Shown here in pieces: positions 1-9,603 of a DNA stretch of 64,000 nucleotides. Position 1 is the stretch's first letter. Every line of letters begins with the position of its first letter. The DNA is taken from the NCBI RefSeq assembly GCF_033971905.1, contig NZ_JALBUT010000002.1:180396-244395 (forward strand), read 5' to 3'. The notes below the pieces were generated by a model. The model made no database searches and was not told where the DNA came from. It worked only from the letters and a program-made list of their open reading frames with translations. Made by a program: the position numbers and the translations under genes. Source of the stretch: Intestinicryptomonas porci (GTDB lineage: Bacteria > Verrucomicrobiota > Verrucomicrobiia > Opitutales > Intestinicryptomonadaceae).

Positions 1-68
1 AATGATAAGTCCGCTGTATTTAAATATTATAAGGCAAATGTGAATTTTTCGTTAAGTGGTGCGGATTT

Positions 69-1358
69 TCAAAAAGCGGCTTCCGCATCTTTCTTTAATT
101 CCGTCTTTTTGGCGAGTATTTTGTCTATTCTCGCTCCGTCCATATCGACGATTTCAAACACAAAATTTTTCCATTTCAGCTTTTCTCCCGTTTTGGGAAT
201 TCTGCCAAGTTGCGCCAAAATCAAGCCTCCCACCGTATTATACTGGTCGCGCGGCTTTTCGTCGAGGTTGAAGAAAATTGAAAAATCGTAAAAAGAATAC
301 TGCCCGTCAACCAAGTAGGAATTGTCGTCCCTTTGCACTATTTCAGGTTCTTCCCCAAGCTCGGGCATATTGCCCAAAAGGGCGTCTATTATGTCGTTTA
401 AAGTCGCAATGCCAAGCGTAACGCCGAATTCGTTGCATACTATGCCGTATTTCTGGCGTTTTGCACGCAACTCTTCGAGAGCATGGTACACTTTTGTGTT
501 TTCGTGGAAATATACCGCGGGGCAGATTTTGTCTTTTAAGTTGAATGACGGGTTTTCAATTTCGCCGAATAAATCTTCAAGGTACAAGACTCCCAAAATA
601 TCGTCCAAAGAGCCGTTTGCGACGGGATAGACCGCGTGCGGAAATTTTGAGACGATATTCTTTATGTCGGCGGCAGTTGCGTCCGCCTCAATCCGCACGA
701 TTTCGTTGCGCGGCGTCATTATTGAAGAGACGAACCTGTCTCCGAGCGAAAACACGCGGTTTAGAATGTTGCGCTCTATCTTTTGGATTTCCCCGTTTTC
801 CGTCCCTTCTTCAACCATCATTTTGATTTCTTCTTCGGTCACTTTGTTTCGCGCCGAATCCACGCCGAGAATTTTGCATATTGCGCCGCTTGACTTGCTT
901 AAAACGAATACGAATGGCGACATCGCTTTCGAGAGGGCGGACATTGGAACTGCGGCGATTTTTGCGATTTTTTCGGGGTAGGCAAGCCCAAGCCTTTTGG
1001 GCACAAGCTCGCCTATGACGAGCGTAAAAAATGTCGCGCCAACGACTATCGCCGCTTTTGCGGCAAACAGGGCGTATTCGTCGGGGATAGGCGTTTTTGA
1101 CAGAATTTTGGCGAATTTTTCGCCGAGCGCGTCTCCCGAATATATGCCCGTCAAAATTCCAATCAGCGTTATGCCTATTTGGACGGTGGAGAAAAATTTG
1201 TCGGGATTTTTCGCAAGATTCAGGGCTTGCGCGCTTCTTTTGCCTCCTTTTTTGGCTTCGTTTGAAAGCTTTGATTTTGATGCGGCGACTATTGCGATTT
1301 CCGACATCGCAAATATTCCGTTTGAAAGTATTAAAATTAAAATAATCGCAAAATCCAT
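69..1358 (-). CDS. CNNM/CBS/CorC-HlyC membrane protein
   Basis: Inner-membrane protein of the CorC/HlyC (hemolysin C, MpfA/YfjD) family, whose members are linked to magnesium and cobalt efflux or homeostasis. The 429 residues are of normal length. An N-terminal CNNM (DUF21) membrane domain covers about 1-190, with the family motif GELVPKRLGL at 116-125. A CBS pair follows at about 205-330 (SSIMTPRNEI opens it), and a CorC_HlyC C-terminal domain covers about 345-420. It lies 3 bases downstream of the antiporter gene at 1362-2876, so the two are almost certainly one operon. Transport substrate is not shown by the sequence; the family call is firm. Confidence 0.92.
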   Translation of the reverse strand: MDFAIILILILSNGIFAMSEIAIVAASKSKLSNEAKKGGKRSAQALNLAKNPDKFFSTVQIGITLIGILTGIYSGDALGEKFAKILSKTPIPDEYALFAAKAAIVVGATFFTLVIGELVPKRLGLAYPEKIAKIAAVPMSALSKAMSPFVFVLSKSSGAICKILGVDSARNKVTEEEIKMMVEEGTENGEIQKIERNILNRVFSLGDRFVSSIMTPRNEIVRIEADATAADIKNIVSKFPHAVYPVANGSLDDILGVLYLEDLFGEIENPSFNLKDKICPAVYFHENTKVYHALEELRAKRQKYGIVCNEFGVTLGIATLNDIIDALLGNMPELGEEPEIVQRDDNSYLVDGQYSFYDFSIFFNLDEKPRDQYNTVGGLILAQLGRIPKTGEKLKWKNFVFEIVDMDGARIDKILAKKTELKKDAEAAF

Positions 1359-1361
1359 CTG

Positions 1362-2876
1362 CTAATTTATCTTAAAGCTTTCGATGCCGAATTTCTTGTA
1401 GAGCTTTTCAAGCTCTTCGGCGTTGTCGGAGATTACGAGGACCTTGTCTCCCGCGCATAATTCCGTGTTGCCCTGCGGGACGAAATACGCGCCGTTTCTT
1501 TTGACCAATACAGCCAAAGTGTTTTCGGGCATGCTCATGTCCATCAGCCTCTTGCCGTTTTCAAGCATTTTTTCGGATACCACAATTTCCGACATAGTTG
1601 ATTTTATGTCTTCTGAAAGCGCCACGCCGAATTCGTCCGATGAAATTTCGTTCGGCTTTATGAGATTTAGGACTTTTGCGGCAAATCCGACAGTCGTTCC
1701 CTGAATCAAAAGGGATATGATTGTTATGAAAAATACAACGTTAAATATGAGGTTTGCCTTTTCGAGATTTGCGAGCATCGGGTATGTCGCGAAAATAATC
1801 GGAACCGCGCCTTTTAACCCGACCCAGCTTATGTAGTATTTTTGCGGCCTTCCGATTGAAAAGGGCAGAAGACAGAACAAAACGCTTAACGGGCGTCCGA
1901 AAAGTATCATGAAAGCCCCGATTGCAAGCCCGAACACCGCTATCGGCAGAAGTTCGCTCGGGCTTACCAAGAGCCCCAAGGTGAGGAACATCGCAATCTG
2001 CCAAAGCCATGCAAAGCTTTCAAAAAACGAGGTAATGGCTTTTTTATGCGAAAATTTGTTGTTTCCCACGACCAAGCCCGCTATGTAAACCGCCAAATAT
2101 CCGTTGCCGTCGAGAGTGTCGGTAATCGTGAAGGTGAATAAAATGAGCGCGAGAAGCAAAATCGAATAAAGAGACTGGTTTGCGACGTTTATTTTGTTTA
2201 GCGCGTACAGCGTGGCTCTTCCCAAAACCCATCCAAGCGTGGCGCCGACCGACATTTGTATTATGAAATCGATTGCGGATTTTTCCCAGTTAAAGCTCTC
2301 TGATGTGATGACCTGTATAAGAAGAATTGTCAACATGTACGCCATAGGGTCGTTGCTTCCGCTTTCAAGTTCCAAAGTGGAGCGCAGTTTGCGGTCGATG
2401 TTAAGCCCTTTCGAGCGCAAAAGCGAGAATACCGACGCGGAGTCGGTGGAAGACATTACGGAGGCAAGAAGCAGAGATTCGGGAATGGAAAGCTCGAAGT
2501 CCCCGCCGATTAAGCGGGAGAGCGCGTATATGAATCCGCCCGTGATTATCGCCGTTAAAAGCACCCCCAAAGTCGCCAAAATCACGCCTTCTTTCCATAC
2601 GGGCTTTATGTCTTCATACTTCGTGTCCATGCCGCCCGAAAACAGTATGATGCTGAGGGCAATCACTCCTATGAATTGGGCGATTGCAGGATTTTGGAAC
2701 TTGACGCCTATGCCGTCCACGCCGCATGCCATTCCCACTCCGAGGAAGAGCAGAAGGACGGGGACGCCCCATTTATAGCCGAATTTCCCCGCTATGACGC
2801 TCAGAAAAAGCAGGGTCGAGCCTATCAATAAGATATTTTCCGGTGTGATTGAAATTTGTAGGGCGGATAAAAACAT
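1362..2876 (-). CDS. CvrA/NhaP2-type K+/H+ antiporter
   Basis: Monovalent cation:proton antiporter of the CPA1 family, closest in layout to the K+/H+ antiporter CvrA (NhaP2). About 390 residues hold a dozen or so membrane spans, including the conserved core stretch SSTDSASVFSLLRSKGLNID and LESGSNDPMAYMLT. A cytosolic TrkA-C-like domain occupies about 405-500 (ENTLAVLVKRNGAYFVPQG, ending in DKVLVISDNAEELEKL) and probably senses ligand. It is the first gene of a two-gene operon with the CorC-like gene. Ion preference cannot be told from sequence alone. Confidence 0.9.
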   Translation of the reverse strand: MFLSALQISITPENILLIGSTLLFLSVIAGKFGYKWGVPVLLLFLGVGMACGVDGIGVKFQNPAIAQFIGVIALSIILFSGGMDTKYEDIKPVWKEGVILATLGVLLTAIITGGFIYALSRLIGGDFELSIPESLLLASVMSSTDSASVFSLLRSKGLNIDRKLRSTLELESGSNDPMAYMLTILLIQVITSESFNWEKSAIDFIIQMSVGATLGWVLGRATLYALNKINVANQSLYSILLLALILFTFTITDTLDGNGYLAVYIAGLVVGNNKFSHKKAITSFFESFAWLWQIAMFLTLGLLVSPSELLPIAVFGLAIGAFMILFGRPLSVLFCLLPFSIGRPQKYYISWVGLKGAVPIIFATYPMLANLEKANLIFNVVFFITIISLLIQGTTVGFAAKVLNLIKPNEISSDEFGVALSEDIKSTMSEIVVSEKMLENGKRLMDMSMPENTLAVLVKRNGAYFVPQGNTELCAGDKVLVISDNAEELEKLYKKFGIESFKIN

Positions 2877-2951
2877 GGTTTTAAGTATTTTTTTTCGGCA
2901 GATTTTAGAAAATATTTAAGGATATGTCGATTTTGCAAAAGGCGGAATTTC

Positions 2952-4028
2952 TCAAAGAATAAGCATTGCGTCTCCGTATGAGAAAAATCTGTAATCGTTT
3001 TCAATGGCGATTTTGTATATTTCTTTGAGCTTTTCAATTCCGCCAAGCTTTCCGGGCGTCAGAAACGCGCCGACAAGGCACATTAAAGTTGAGCGCGGCA
3101 GGTGGAAGTTCGTTATGAGGGCGTCTGCGGAAATTATTTCTTGCGGCGGATAGACGAAAAGCGAAGCATCGCCAAAGTAGGGTTTATCCAAATCAACTTG
3201 CGGATTTTTTCTGCAAAAGTCCTCGCTTGCGCGCAGCGACGTTGTGCCTACCATAAGCGTTTTAAAGTCTTTTCTGCCTTTCAAAACGCGCAGGGTTTCG
3301 GGGGGAATTTCATAAATTTCGGAGTGCATTTTATGGTCTTCGACTCTTTCGCTTTTTATGGGTTGGAAAGTTCCAAGCCCGACATGCAATGTTATGTCGT
3401 AAAAAGTGTTTCCGCTTTTTTCAAGGCGCGAGCATAATTCGGGGGTAAAGTGAAGTCCCGCAGTCGGAGCCGCCGCCGCGACGCGCCTTGAAGGGTCGGC
3501 ATAGACAGTTTCGTAGCGTTCGTTGTCGAATTTCCTGTCGTAGTCCGGCGCGCGCTGGTCGCGCTCTATGTAAGGGGGGAGGGGAACTGCGCCTATGTTT
3601 TCGCACAGTTCGACGACGTTTGAAAACTTGTTTTCGACAAATTCCACCATTGCCTGCCCGTCATTGAATTTTTCGAGAACTTTTGCCTTGAATATTCCAT
3701 CTATAAAAAAGCTTGCCCCGACGGGCAATTTCTTGCCCGGGCGCAGCATCGCTTGCCATATGTTGTTTTCTACGGGGGAAAGAAGCAGGCACTCAACAAA
3801 GCCGCCGCTTTTTCTGGTTGCGAAAATTCTCGCTTTCAGCACGGCGGCATTGTTGCGCACAAATGAAAATGAATGCGGCAAAATTTCGCCGAGTTCGGAA
3901 AATCGGCGATGTTCGATTTCTCCCGTTTCGCGCCTGAAAACAAGCAGTTTTGAATTATCGCGCTTTTGCGCGGGCAGTTGGGCTATTCGCTCTTTGGGAA
4001 GATTGTAATCGAGTATAGAAGCGTCCAT
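2952..4028 (-). CDS. queA: S-adenosylmethionine:tRNA ribosyltransferase-isomerase
   Basis: QueA transfers and isomerises the ribosyl part of SAM onto preQ1 in the tRNA wobble position to give epoxyqueuosine. The 358 residues match the family length. Conserved blocks are visible: LPKERIAQLPAQKRDNSKLLV at the N-terminus, AAPTAGLHFTPELC in the middle, LHVGLGTFQPIKSE, and ITNFHLPRSTLMCLVGAF near the C-terminus. With tgt at 12201 it indicates queuosine synthesis in this organism. It sits alone, with a terminator hairpin upstream at 4058-4088 separating it from the preceding gene, so it has its own promoter. Confidence 0.96.
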   Translation of the reverse strand: MDASILDYNLPKERIAQLPAQKRDNSKLLVFRRETGEIEHRRFSELGEILPHSFSFVRNNAAVLKARIFATRKSGGFVECLLLSPVENNIWQAMLRPGKKLPVGASFFIDGIFKAKVLEKFNDGQAMVEFVENKFSNVVELCENIGAVPLPPYIERDQRAPDYDRKFDNERYETVYADPSRRVAAAAPTAGLHFTPELCSRLEKSGNTFYDITLHVGLGTFQPIKSERVEDHKMHSEIYEIPPETLRVLKGRKDFKTLMVGTTSLRASEDFCRKNPQVDLDKPYFGDASLFVYPPQEIISADALITNFHLPRSTLMCLVGAFLTPGKLGGIEKLKEIYKIAIENDYRFFSYGDAMLIL

Positions 4029-4057
4029 TTTTCAAAGTCAAAGCGCATAAATTTGCA

Positions 4058-4088
4058 AAAAAAACGCCCGAGGTCAATAGGCGTTTTT
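4058..4088 (-). terminator. Rho-independent terminator
   Basis: AAAAACGCC pairs with GGCGTTTTT around an 11-base loop. On the minus strand the stem is followed by a T run. It ends transcription of the 4101-4907 gene ahead of queA. Confidence 0.7.
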
Positions 4089-4100
4089 CGGAGGGCGGTT

Positions 4101-4907
4101 TTAATTTTTTTCTTGTTTTTTCAACGTCCGCTCCGCTTCAAGTTTTGCCAACTCTTCGGGGGTTAGCAGGAGCAGGAGCTTGGATTTTTCAATCTCAATC
4201 ATGTATTGCCCGCTTCCCATTTCGTACTTTTCCTTCATCGCGTCTTCGCTTTCTTTCAAGGCTTTCTCGTAAGAGGCGATTTTTTCGGATATTTTTGCAA
4301 GCTCGTTCACATCTGTCGAAGTTTCAAGCTGCTTGCGCAGGGAGGCAATTTCATTGCGCGTTTTCATGGAGTATTGCAGTGCGCGCTGAAATTCGTCGTT
4401 TGCCTTAAACCCTTCGACAGTGCTTTTGCGGTAAAAGTGCTTGCCGGATTTTGTGACGATTTCGAGGGGGTTGATTTTCGTGCCGTCCTTGAAGGTGTAC
4501 GAAGAATATTCCTCGGGGGAAATCGGAACGCATATGTTTGTCTTTAAGAACAATACGACATACTGGCGGTTGCTTGAAAAGTTGTATCCGCCCACCATCG
4601 TCTTGTCGTTTGCCTGAAATTCTCCGTCGATTTGTTTTAATTTCAATTCGAGGGATTTTTTTATCTGCGCGTCGGTTTCTTTTTTTATCTGCTCTTTAAG
4701 AGACTTCATCGTGGCGTCCGTCGCCTTCATTATTTGGACGTTGCGTTGGAACTCTTCGTACTTCGGGTAGGAATTGAAGTCGAAAACTATCATGTAGCTT
4801 TGCTGTCCCATTCTTACGATGTCGCCCACTGCGGGAGATGTTTCGCTTGCGTTTACGACCGCGCTTGCGGCGAAAATAGGCAGAAATTTGAATATGTTTA
4901 TGTTCAT
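4101..4907 (-). CDS. Exported coiled-coil protein, unknown function
   Basis: Not recognised. The 268-residue product starts with a signal peptide (MNINIFKFLPIFAASAVVNASE), so it is periplasmic or outer-membrane facing. Two charged, heptad-like helical stretches (about 50-95 and 185-240) suggest coiled coils, separated by a compact segment around 100-165 (VGGYNFSSNRQYVVLFLKTNICVPISPEEY). There is no cysteine lipobox. Its start codon is only 2 bases past the stop of the 4910-5506 gene, so the two exported proteins are co-transcribed and may act together. A terminator follows. Confidence 0.75.
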   Translation of the reverse strand: MNINIFKFLPIFAASAVVNASETSPAVGDIVRMGQQSYMIVFDFNSYPKYEEFQRNVQIMKATDATMKSLKEQIKKETDAQIKKSLELKLKQIDGEFQANDKTMVGGYNFSSNRQYVVLFLKTNICVPISPEEYSSYTFKDGTKINPLEIVTKSGKHFYRKSTVEGFKANDEFQRALQYSMKTRNEIASLRKQLETSTDVNELAKISEKIASYEKALKESEDAMKEKYEMGSGQYMIEIEKSKLLLLLTPEELAKLEAERTLKKQEKN

Positions 4908-4909
4908 TT

Positions 4910-5506
4910 TTATATTTCCTTAAATAAAGTTGAGCTTAAAAGTTCGCTTTTGTTGCTTGAAAAGGCTTCCTGAAACTGCTTGTAAAGCGAGTCGAAAGCC
5001 TCTTTTGTTGCCACTGCAAATTCGAGGGTTTTCGAGTGCGTTGTGGAGGGGTAGATTTTATATACGTTTGAAATCCCCGCATTTTTTTCGGCGTCATTTG
5101 CAAACGGCACTTTTTCTTTTACGGCATTAGCTTTTTCAAGGGCGGTTTCGATGTGCGGCTTCGCTCTTGATGCAATTTCGTTTGGAAGCTTGTTTGCTGC
5201 CGTATTTATCTGGTTTTGCGGGTCGATTGGGCTTGCGTGGTAAATCCTTATTTGCGAATTGCCGTTTGTGTCGATTGAAAATTCGCGAACTTCCAATGGA
5301 CCTGCAATGTAAATTTGTTTGGAAATAGAAGTGATGGAAGCTATGTTTATATAAACCGATGTTTCGTTTAAAAATTCTATGCCGCAGAGAGCCTTGTTTT
5401 GCAGTGCGCCCTTTGTCTTTACAAAAGAAGTGCCTTGCTGCCCGAAAAGCGTTGCCTGGGCAAGCAGAAGCAAAATTGTCAGAACTTTTATTATTTTTAC
5501 ATTCAT
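4910..5506 (-). CDS. Exported protein, unknown function
   Basis: Not recognised. It has 198 residues with a clear signal peptide (MNVKIIKVLTILLLLAQATLFGQQ). The rest is soluble, has no obvious repeat, and ends in a helical stretch. It is the first gene of a two-gene unit with 4101-4907, read divergently from the ABC transporter gene at 5577 across a 70-base gap that must hold promoters for both directions. Confidence 0.72.
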   Translation of the reverse strand: MNVKIIKVLTILLLLAQATLFGQQGTSFVKTKGALQNKALCGIEFLNETSVYINIASITSISKQIYIAGPLEVREFSIDTNGNSQIRIYHASPIDPQNQINTAANKLPNEIASRAKPHIETALEKANAVKEKVPFANDAEKNAGISNVYKIYPSTTHSKTLEFAVATKEAFDSLYKQFQEAFSSNKSELLSSTLFKEI

Positions 5507-5576
5507 TGTTGCAATTTTTAAAAATTTTTTGAATATTTACGGATGTTAACGATTTTTATTTGTACCGCAAGAAATA

Positions 5577-7238
5577 ATGTTAAGCTGCAAAAATTTAACG
5601 GTGAGGGTGGACGGCTCCGCAGAGCCTATTTTGTCCGATGCAACCTTGTCTTTCAAGCCGCATGCAATGAATGCCGTGATAGGCCCATCGGGATGCGGCA
5701 AAACCACTCTTTTAAAGGCTATGATGCGCCTTGTCGAGAGGGAGGGGAAGTCGTATTTTTGCGGGGAGGAAATTCTTTCAAGCGAGTCTTTGTCGGGCAG
5801 GGTGGGCTATGCTCCCCAGTTCACCTGCGCGCATCCCAAGCTCACTGTTTTGGAGGCGATAGAAGGCGCGCTTAAAATAGGCGAGCGCGACTTGTCAAAA
5901 ATTTCGACGCGCGCGAAAAAAATTCTAAAAATAATAGGTCTTGAAGCCCATTCCGAAAAATTCATCGAAAGCCTTTCGGGGGGTCAACTGCGGAGAATCG
6001 GCTTGGGCTTGGAGCTTGCCGCCGACCCTCCCGCAATGTTTTGCGACGAAGTGACAAGCGGGCTTGACCCTCTTTCCGAAAACGCCATTTTGGACATGCT
6101 TAAAAAGTTTTGCGGCGACGGCGGCAAAACCGTAATCTGCATTATCCACAACCTCGCAAAGCTCGAATATTTCGACTTGGTTACGGTGGTTTACGAAGGG
6201 CATGTAGTATTTCAAGGCTCTCCCAAAGAGTTAAACAGGCACTTTGAAATAGATTCTCCCTTGAACCTTTATGACGCGCTGAACGCAAAGGGCGTAAAGT
6301 ATTGGCTTGAAAAACGCCCGCCTCTTGAAGATTTTTGCGCGGATTGCGACCCAAAGTCTCTTCCGTCGCGCCCTCCCCGCCCGAGCGCGGCTTCGCAGAT
6401 TTTCACTCTCTTGATGCGCCGCTTCAAGCTGTTTTTCAGGGATTCTGGCTATCTTCTTTTGACAATGGCGATAACTTTCGGGTTCCCCATAGTTGTCGTG
6501 ATTTTCGCTTTCGGGGGGCTTCCGCAAATAAGGGGGCTTGCTCTTGAACGCTCGCTTGGCGGCGTTGAGGAGCTTCGGGAGACTTTGCGCTTTTCCATTG
6601 AAGCCGCGCAGACTTCGACATTGGTGACGGGGCTTATATTGTTCCAGGTTGTTCTCCTTACCCTGATGGGTTCTAACAATTCGGCGCGCGAAATCGCCGC
6701 GGAGCGCAATTTGTACGAAAAGGAGCGGCTGCTTGGCTTGCGCCCGTGGGCTTACGCTTTTTCAAAAATAATATTTACTTCGATAATCGCGCTCTTTCAA
6801 GGCGTCTGGATGTGCTGGTTTGTCAAGTTCATATGCGATTTCCCCGGCAGTTTTTTAGTCCAGGCGGCGGTGCTTTCGGGTGTCTGCATTTCAATGACCC
6901 TCGTATGCCTTGCTTTTTCCGCCTTGTTTTCATCGCCCGACAAGGCGAACATTGTTTCGATTTATTTGGTTGGGTTTCAGCTTCCGCTTTCGGGGATTGT
7001 GCTTGCGCTTCCCGAGTGCCTGAAATGGATTTGCCGCCCGCTCATAAATTCCTATTGGGGCTGGGCGGGCTTCATGACCTCAATGAAAGACACGCGCCTT
7101 TACGACGCGTTTGTCCAAACAAGCCCGTCTTACGAGTGGATTGCAAAGCCAAGCATTGCGCTCTTTGCCCTTGCAGTGCAGGGAATAATTGGAATTGCTT
7201 TTGTGCTTAAAGGCTGTTATCAAAAAAAGTGGAATTAG
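5577..7238 (+). CDS. ABCG-like transporter: ATPase fused to ABC-2 permease
   Basis: A half-transporter with the ATPase first and the membrane domain second, as in eukaryotic ABCG proteins. The ATPase (about 1-235) shows Walker A GPSGCGKTT, the signature LSGGQLRR and a Walker B region ending CDEVTSGLDP. The ABC-2 membrane domain (about 285-550) has some six spans, with a FKLFFRDSGYLLLTMAITFGF entry and a LLGLRPWAYAFSKI coupling-helix-like stretch. It would work as a homodimer exporter in the inner membrane; substrate unknown. It leads a plus-strand run with 7275, 7650 and 9604, which are all membrane or exported proteins. Confidence 0.88.
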   Translation: MLSCKNLTVRVDGSAEPILSDATLSFKPHAMNAVIGPSGCGKTTLLKAMMRLVEREGKSYFCGEEILSSESLSGRVGYAPQFTCAHPKLTVLEAIEGALKIGERDLSKISTRAKKILKIIGLEAHSEKFIESLSGGQLRRIGLGLELAADPPAMFCDEVTSGLDPLSENAILDMLKKFCGDGGKTVICIIHNLAKLEYFDLVTVVYEGHVVFQGSPKELNRHFEIDSPLNLYDALNAKGVKYWLEKRPPLEDFCADCDPKSLPSRPPRPSAASQIFTLLMRRFKLFFRDSGYLLLTMAITFGFPIVVVIFAFGGLPQIRGLALERSLGGVEELRETLRFSIEAAQTSTLVTGLILFQVVLLTLMGSNNSAREIAAERNLYEKERLLGLRPWAYAFSKIIFTSIIALFQGVWMCWFVKFICDFPGSFLVQAAVLSGVCISMTLVCLAFSALFSSPDKANIVSIYLVGFQLPLSGIVLALPECLKWICRPLINSYWGWAGFMTSMKDTRLYDAFVQTSPSYEWIAKPSIALFALAVQGIIGIAFVLKGCYQKKWN

Positions 7239-7274
7239 AAAATATTTCTTTTGCCAAAACAAATTTAGAAAAGT

Positions 7275-7649
7275 ATGAAAAACAAATTTAATCCCGTTAT
7301 AATCGCAGTCGCCATACCGCTTTTGGCGGTTGCGTTTGCGCTTGGGTCGGTTCTTTACAAAAAATCGGCGTCGGCAAATTCGGCAGTGTTTCCCGTTGAC
7401 GCCTATGTTGAAAATCCGGCTTCGTTTTTCGGCAACAAATATATTTTAAGGGCGCAGGTGGATTCCCAACTCGCCTACAAGGAAAATGCGGGCAGGCTTT
7501 TGTGCGTCAGAACTCCCGACGGTTCGAGGGTCGCCGTCATAGTGCCGATTGAAGTCGGCAAGAATATTCAGGCGGGGCAGAAATACGGGTTTGATGTCGA
7601 GGTTATGCAGGACGGATCGCTAATTGCAAGGGGTTTGGAGAAGTTTTAA
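7275..7649 (+). CDS. Membrane-anchored OB-like protein, unknown function
   Basis: Not recognised. It has 124 residues. An uncleaved signal anchor (IIAVAIPLLAVAFALGSVLYKK, about 9-31) is followed by a roughly 85-residue beta-rich domain (VDAYVENPASFFGNKYILRAQVDSQLAY...VAVIVPIEV) whose pattern resembles small periplasmic OB-fold domains; that resemblance is inference. The stop codon abuts the ATG at 7650, so translation is likely coupled to the next gene. Confidence 0.75.
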   Translation: MKNKFNPVIIAVAIPLLAVAFALGSVLYKKSASANSAVFPVDAYVENPASFFGNKYILRAQVDSQLAYKENAGRLLCVRTPDGSRVAVIVPIEVGKNIQAGQKYGFDVEVMQDGSLIARGLEKF

Positions 7650-9599
7650 ATGAAGCATTTTTTTATAACGCCAATATTTGTTTTGTTCGCCTTTTCGGCG
7701 CAGGGGCAGATTTTGCCGCAAACGCCGTCCGTATCTCCGTCTGCAATTTCTCCGCAGTCGCAGGGAAACGGAAACGTCCAAACGCAGTCTCAAAAGACCG
7801 AAATTGCTCCCGCAACGAACAACACTTCCGTTTCTCTGGCTCCTTCGACGAGCCTTGACAGCGGCACGCTTGAACGCACGCAGGACAAGCTTTTCGACGT
7901 TGAAAGCGACAGCATAGATTTTGAAAACGGGCAGTTCAAGTGGAAGGGAAAAACTTTTGACTTGGGTTCTTCGCGCGTGGTGCGCTCGCGTTTTGAACGC
8001 TATCTCGCAATGGATTTGCGCGACCAAAATTTCGATTCCTACCAGAAGATTTTAAAGGAAATTACAGGCGCGCTATCCCCCGCAAACGACGAAATTTCCC
8101 CCGAAGTCATTCGCAGCGCGTGGTCAAAGCTCTACGATGCCGCGGAATACGACATTGATAACGACGGCTGCATTGCAATCGCAAACTGCGTCTATCAGGC
8201 GTGGAGAATGAAAGTCGAATACGAAAAGGCGAAGGTGCGCGAGGCGCAGGCGGGGTACGAAAAATCTTCCGCGGAGCGCGTCCTCGACCAGATGGAGCGC
8301 AAGGCCAACATGGATAATTACGAAGCGCAAAAGCGCGCCATGTCCACAACGAAAGACAAGCGCGTGGTTGCCGTTCCCACAAACGTGAATAAGCTTGCGT
8401 TCGCCTCGAAAGCGTATGCCGAAAAAGTCGCGAAAAAAACTTTGAAAGAGGCGGAAAGAAACGCCGTCGGGGCGCAGTCGATACTCCAATTCCAGTCGCA
8501 GACAATGACATTCTTGCTTGCGCGCAAATTCCAGCACGCGAATATCTCCGCCTATTTTTACAGGCATATTTACAAGGGCGGGGCGCAAAACTTTGAAGTC
8601 GGGAAAGAAGAGTTTGCAAATTTCTACCCCGTATCCAACATTCTGCCCACAAACGACCTCATGGAAAGCCTTGCAACAGAGGCGCGAAACGACGTCCGCG
8701 AGGGTATGATTACCGTAAACACCCTTTACGATTCGGGGCAGAGGTACACCGCTTTGATGCGCTTAATGGAAACTTTCATGCTTGGCGAAAACGAGCCGAG
8801 CGTGCGGGCTTTCGACTTCGAAAAAAAGAAGGTTCTCCATCAAATTTACCGCGACGCAATCCTCGTTAAGACGTTGGCGGACAATCGCGACTTGGCGGCG
8901 ATAGAAGAGGCTCTTAAAAGAATTTCCGCTCTCGCTGACGACTTCCCGTCCCACGAGGCGTACTCAAAAATCCGCATCGCAAAACAGGCGTCAAACTTGA
9001 AGATAATGGAAGCGCGCGCCTCCGCGTTCGCGGGGAATTTGGAATCCGCAAAAGCTTCGATAACAGAAGCCGCCAAAATCTGGCCCCTCAACCCCGAACT
9101 TGACAAATTTACGGACGAAGTAATGAAAATGTCTGTCGGGGCGTCGAAATATATTTCAAGGTTCGACGAGCTTTTGGAACGCCAAAACTACCGCGAAATT
9201 ATGGATAACGCGGCTGAATTCGGCATCGCCTTGCGCGACAATCCCGAAAAAATCGCAAAGTTGAAAGAAATCGTTTCAAACGTTTCGCAAATAGACTTTT
9301 TGATTGCACAGGCAAAGGAGTTGGGCTTGCAGGGCAATTCATACGTCGCGTGGGAGCTGTTGGAAAAGGCGCGTGCAATCGATGCCGCCGATCCGATTTT
9401 GGCGCGCGCCATGGCGTCTCTTGCCCCGTCAGTTGCGGGATATGTGCAGATTTTGGACAAGGCGCGGCTTGCCGAAAAATCAGGCAAATTTATCGAAGCG
9501 TTGAACTTGTACCTTCGCGCACAGGACATATTTCCGACATCGCAAACTTGCAGGGAAGGCATAAGCCGCATTTCAAATAAATTCCCCTCGTTTAAATAA
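7650..9599 (+). CDS. Large exported helical (TPR-like) protein
   Basis: Not recognised by family. It has 649 residues with a signal peptide (MKHFFITPIFVLFAFSAQGQ), then a Ser/Gln/Pro/Thr-rich linker (about 20-75). A small domain around 85-110 (DSIDFENGQFKWKGKTFDLGSSRVV) comes next, then long helical stretches. The C-terminal half (about 390-640) reads as degenerate helical repeats of TPR type (SGKFIEALNLYLRAQDIFPTSQTCREGISR). It begins directly after the stop of 7275-7649 and is followed 4 bases later by 9604-10026. A periplasmic scaffold or assembly role with the upstream exporter is plausible but unproven. Confidence 0.8.
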   Translation: MKHFFITPIFVLFAFSAQGQILPQTPSVSPSAISPQSQGNGNVQTQSQKTEIAPATNNTSVSLAPSTSLDSGTLERTQDKLFDVESDSIDFENGQFKWKGKTFDLGSSRVVRSRFERYLAMDLRDQNFDSYQKILKEITGALSPANDEISPEVIRSAWSKLYDAAEYDIDNDGCIAIANCVYQAWRMKVEYEKAKVREAQAGYEKSSAERVLDQMERKANMDNYEAQKRAMSTTKDKRVVAVPTNVNKLAFASKAYAEKVAKKTLKEAERNAVGAQSILQFQSQTMTFLLARKFQHANISAYFYRHIYKGGAQNFEVGKEEFANFYPVSNILPTNDLMESLATEARNDVREGMITVNTLYDSGQRYTALMRLMETFMLGENEPSVRAFDFEKKKVLHQIYRDAILVKTLADNRDLAAIEEALKRISALADDFPSHEAYSKIRIAKQASNLKIMEARASAFAGNLESAKASITEAAKIWPLNPELDKFTDEVMKMSVGASKYISRFDELLERQNYREIMDNAAEFGIALRDNPEKIAKLKEIVSNVSQIDFLIAQAKELGLQGNSYVAWELLEKARAIDAADPILARAMASLAPSVAGYVQILDKARLAEKSGKFIEALNLYLRAQDIFPTSQTCREGISRISNKFPSFK

Positions 9600-9603
9600 C
9601 GCC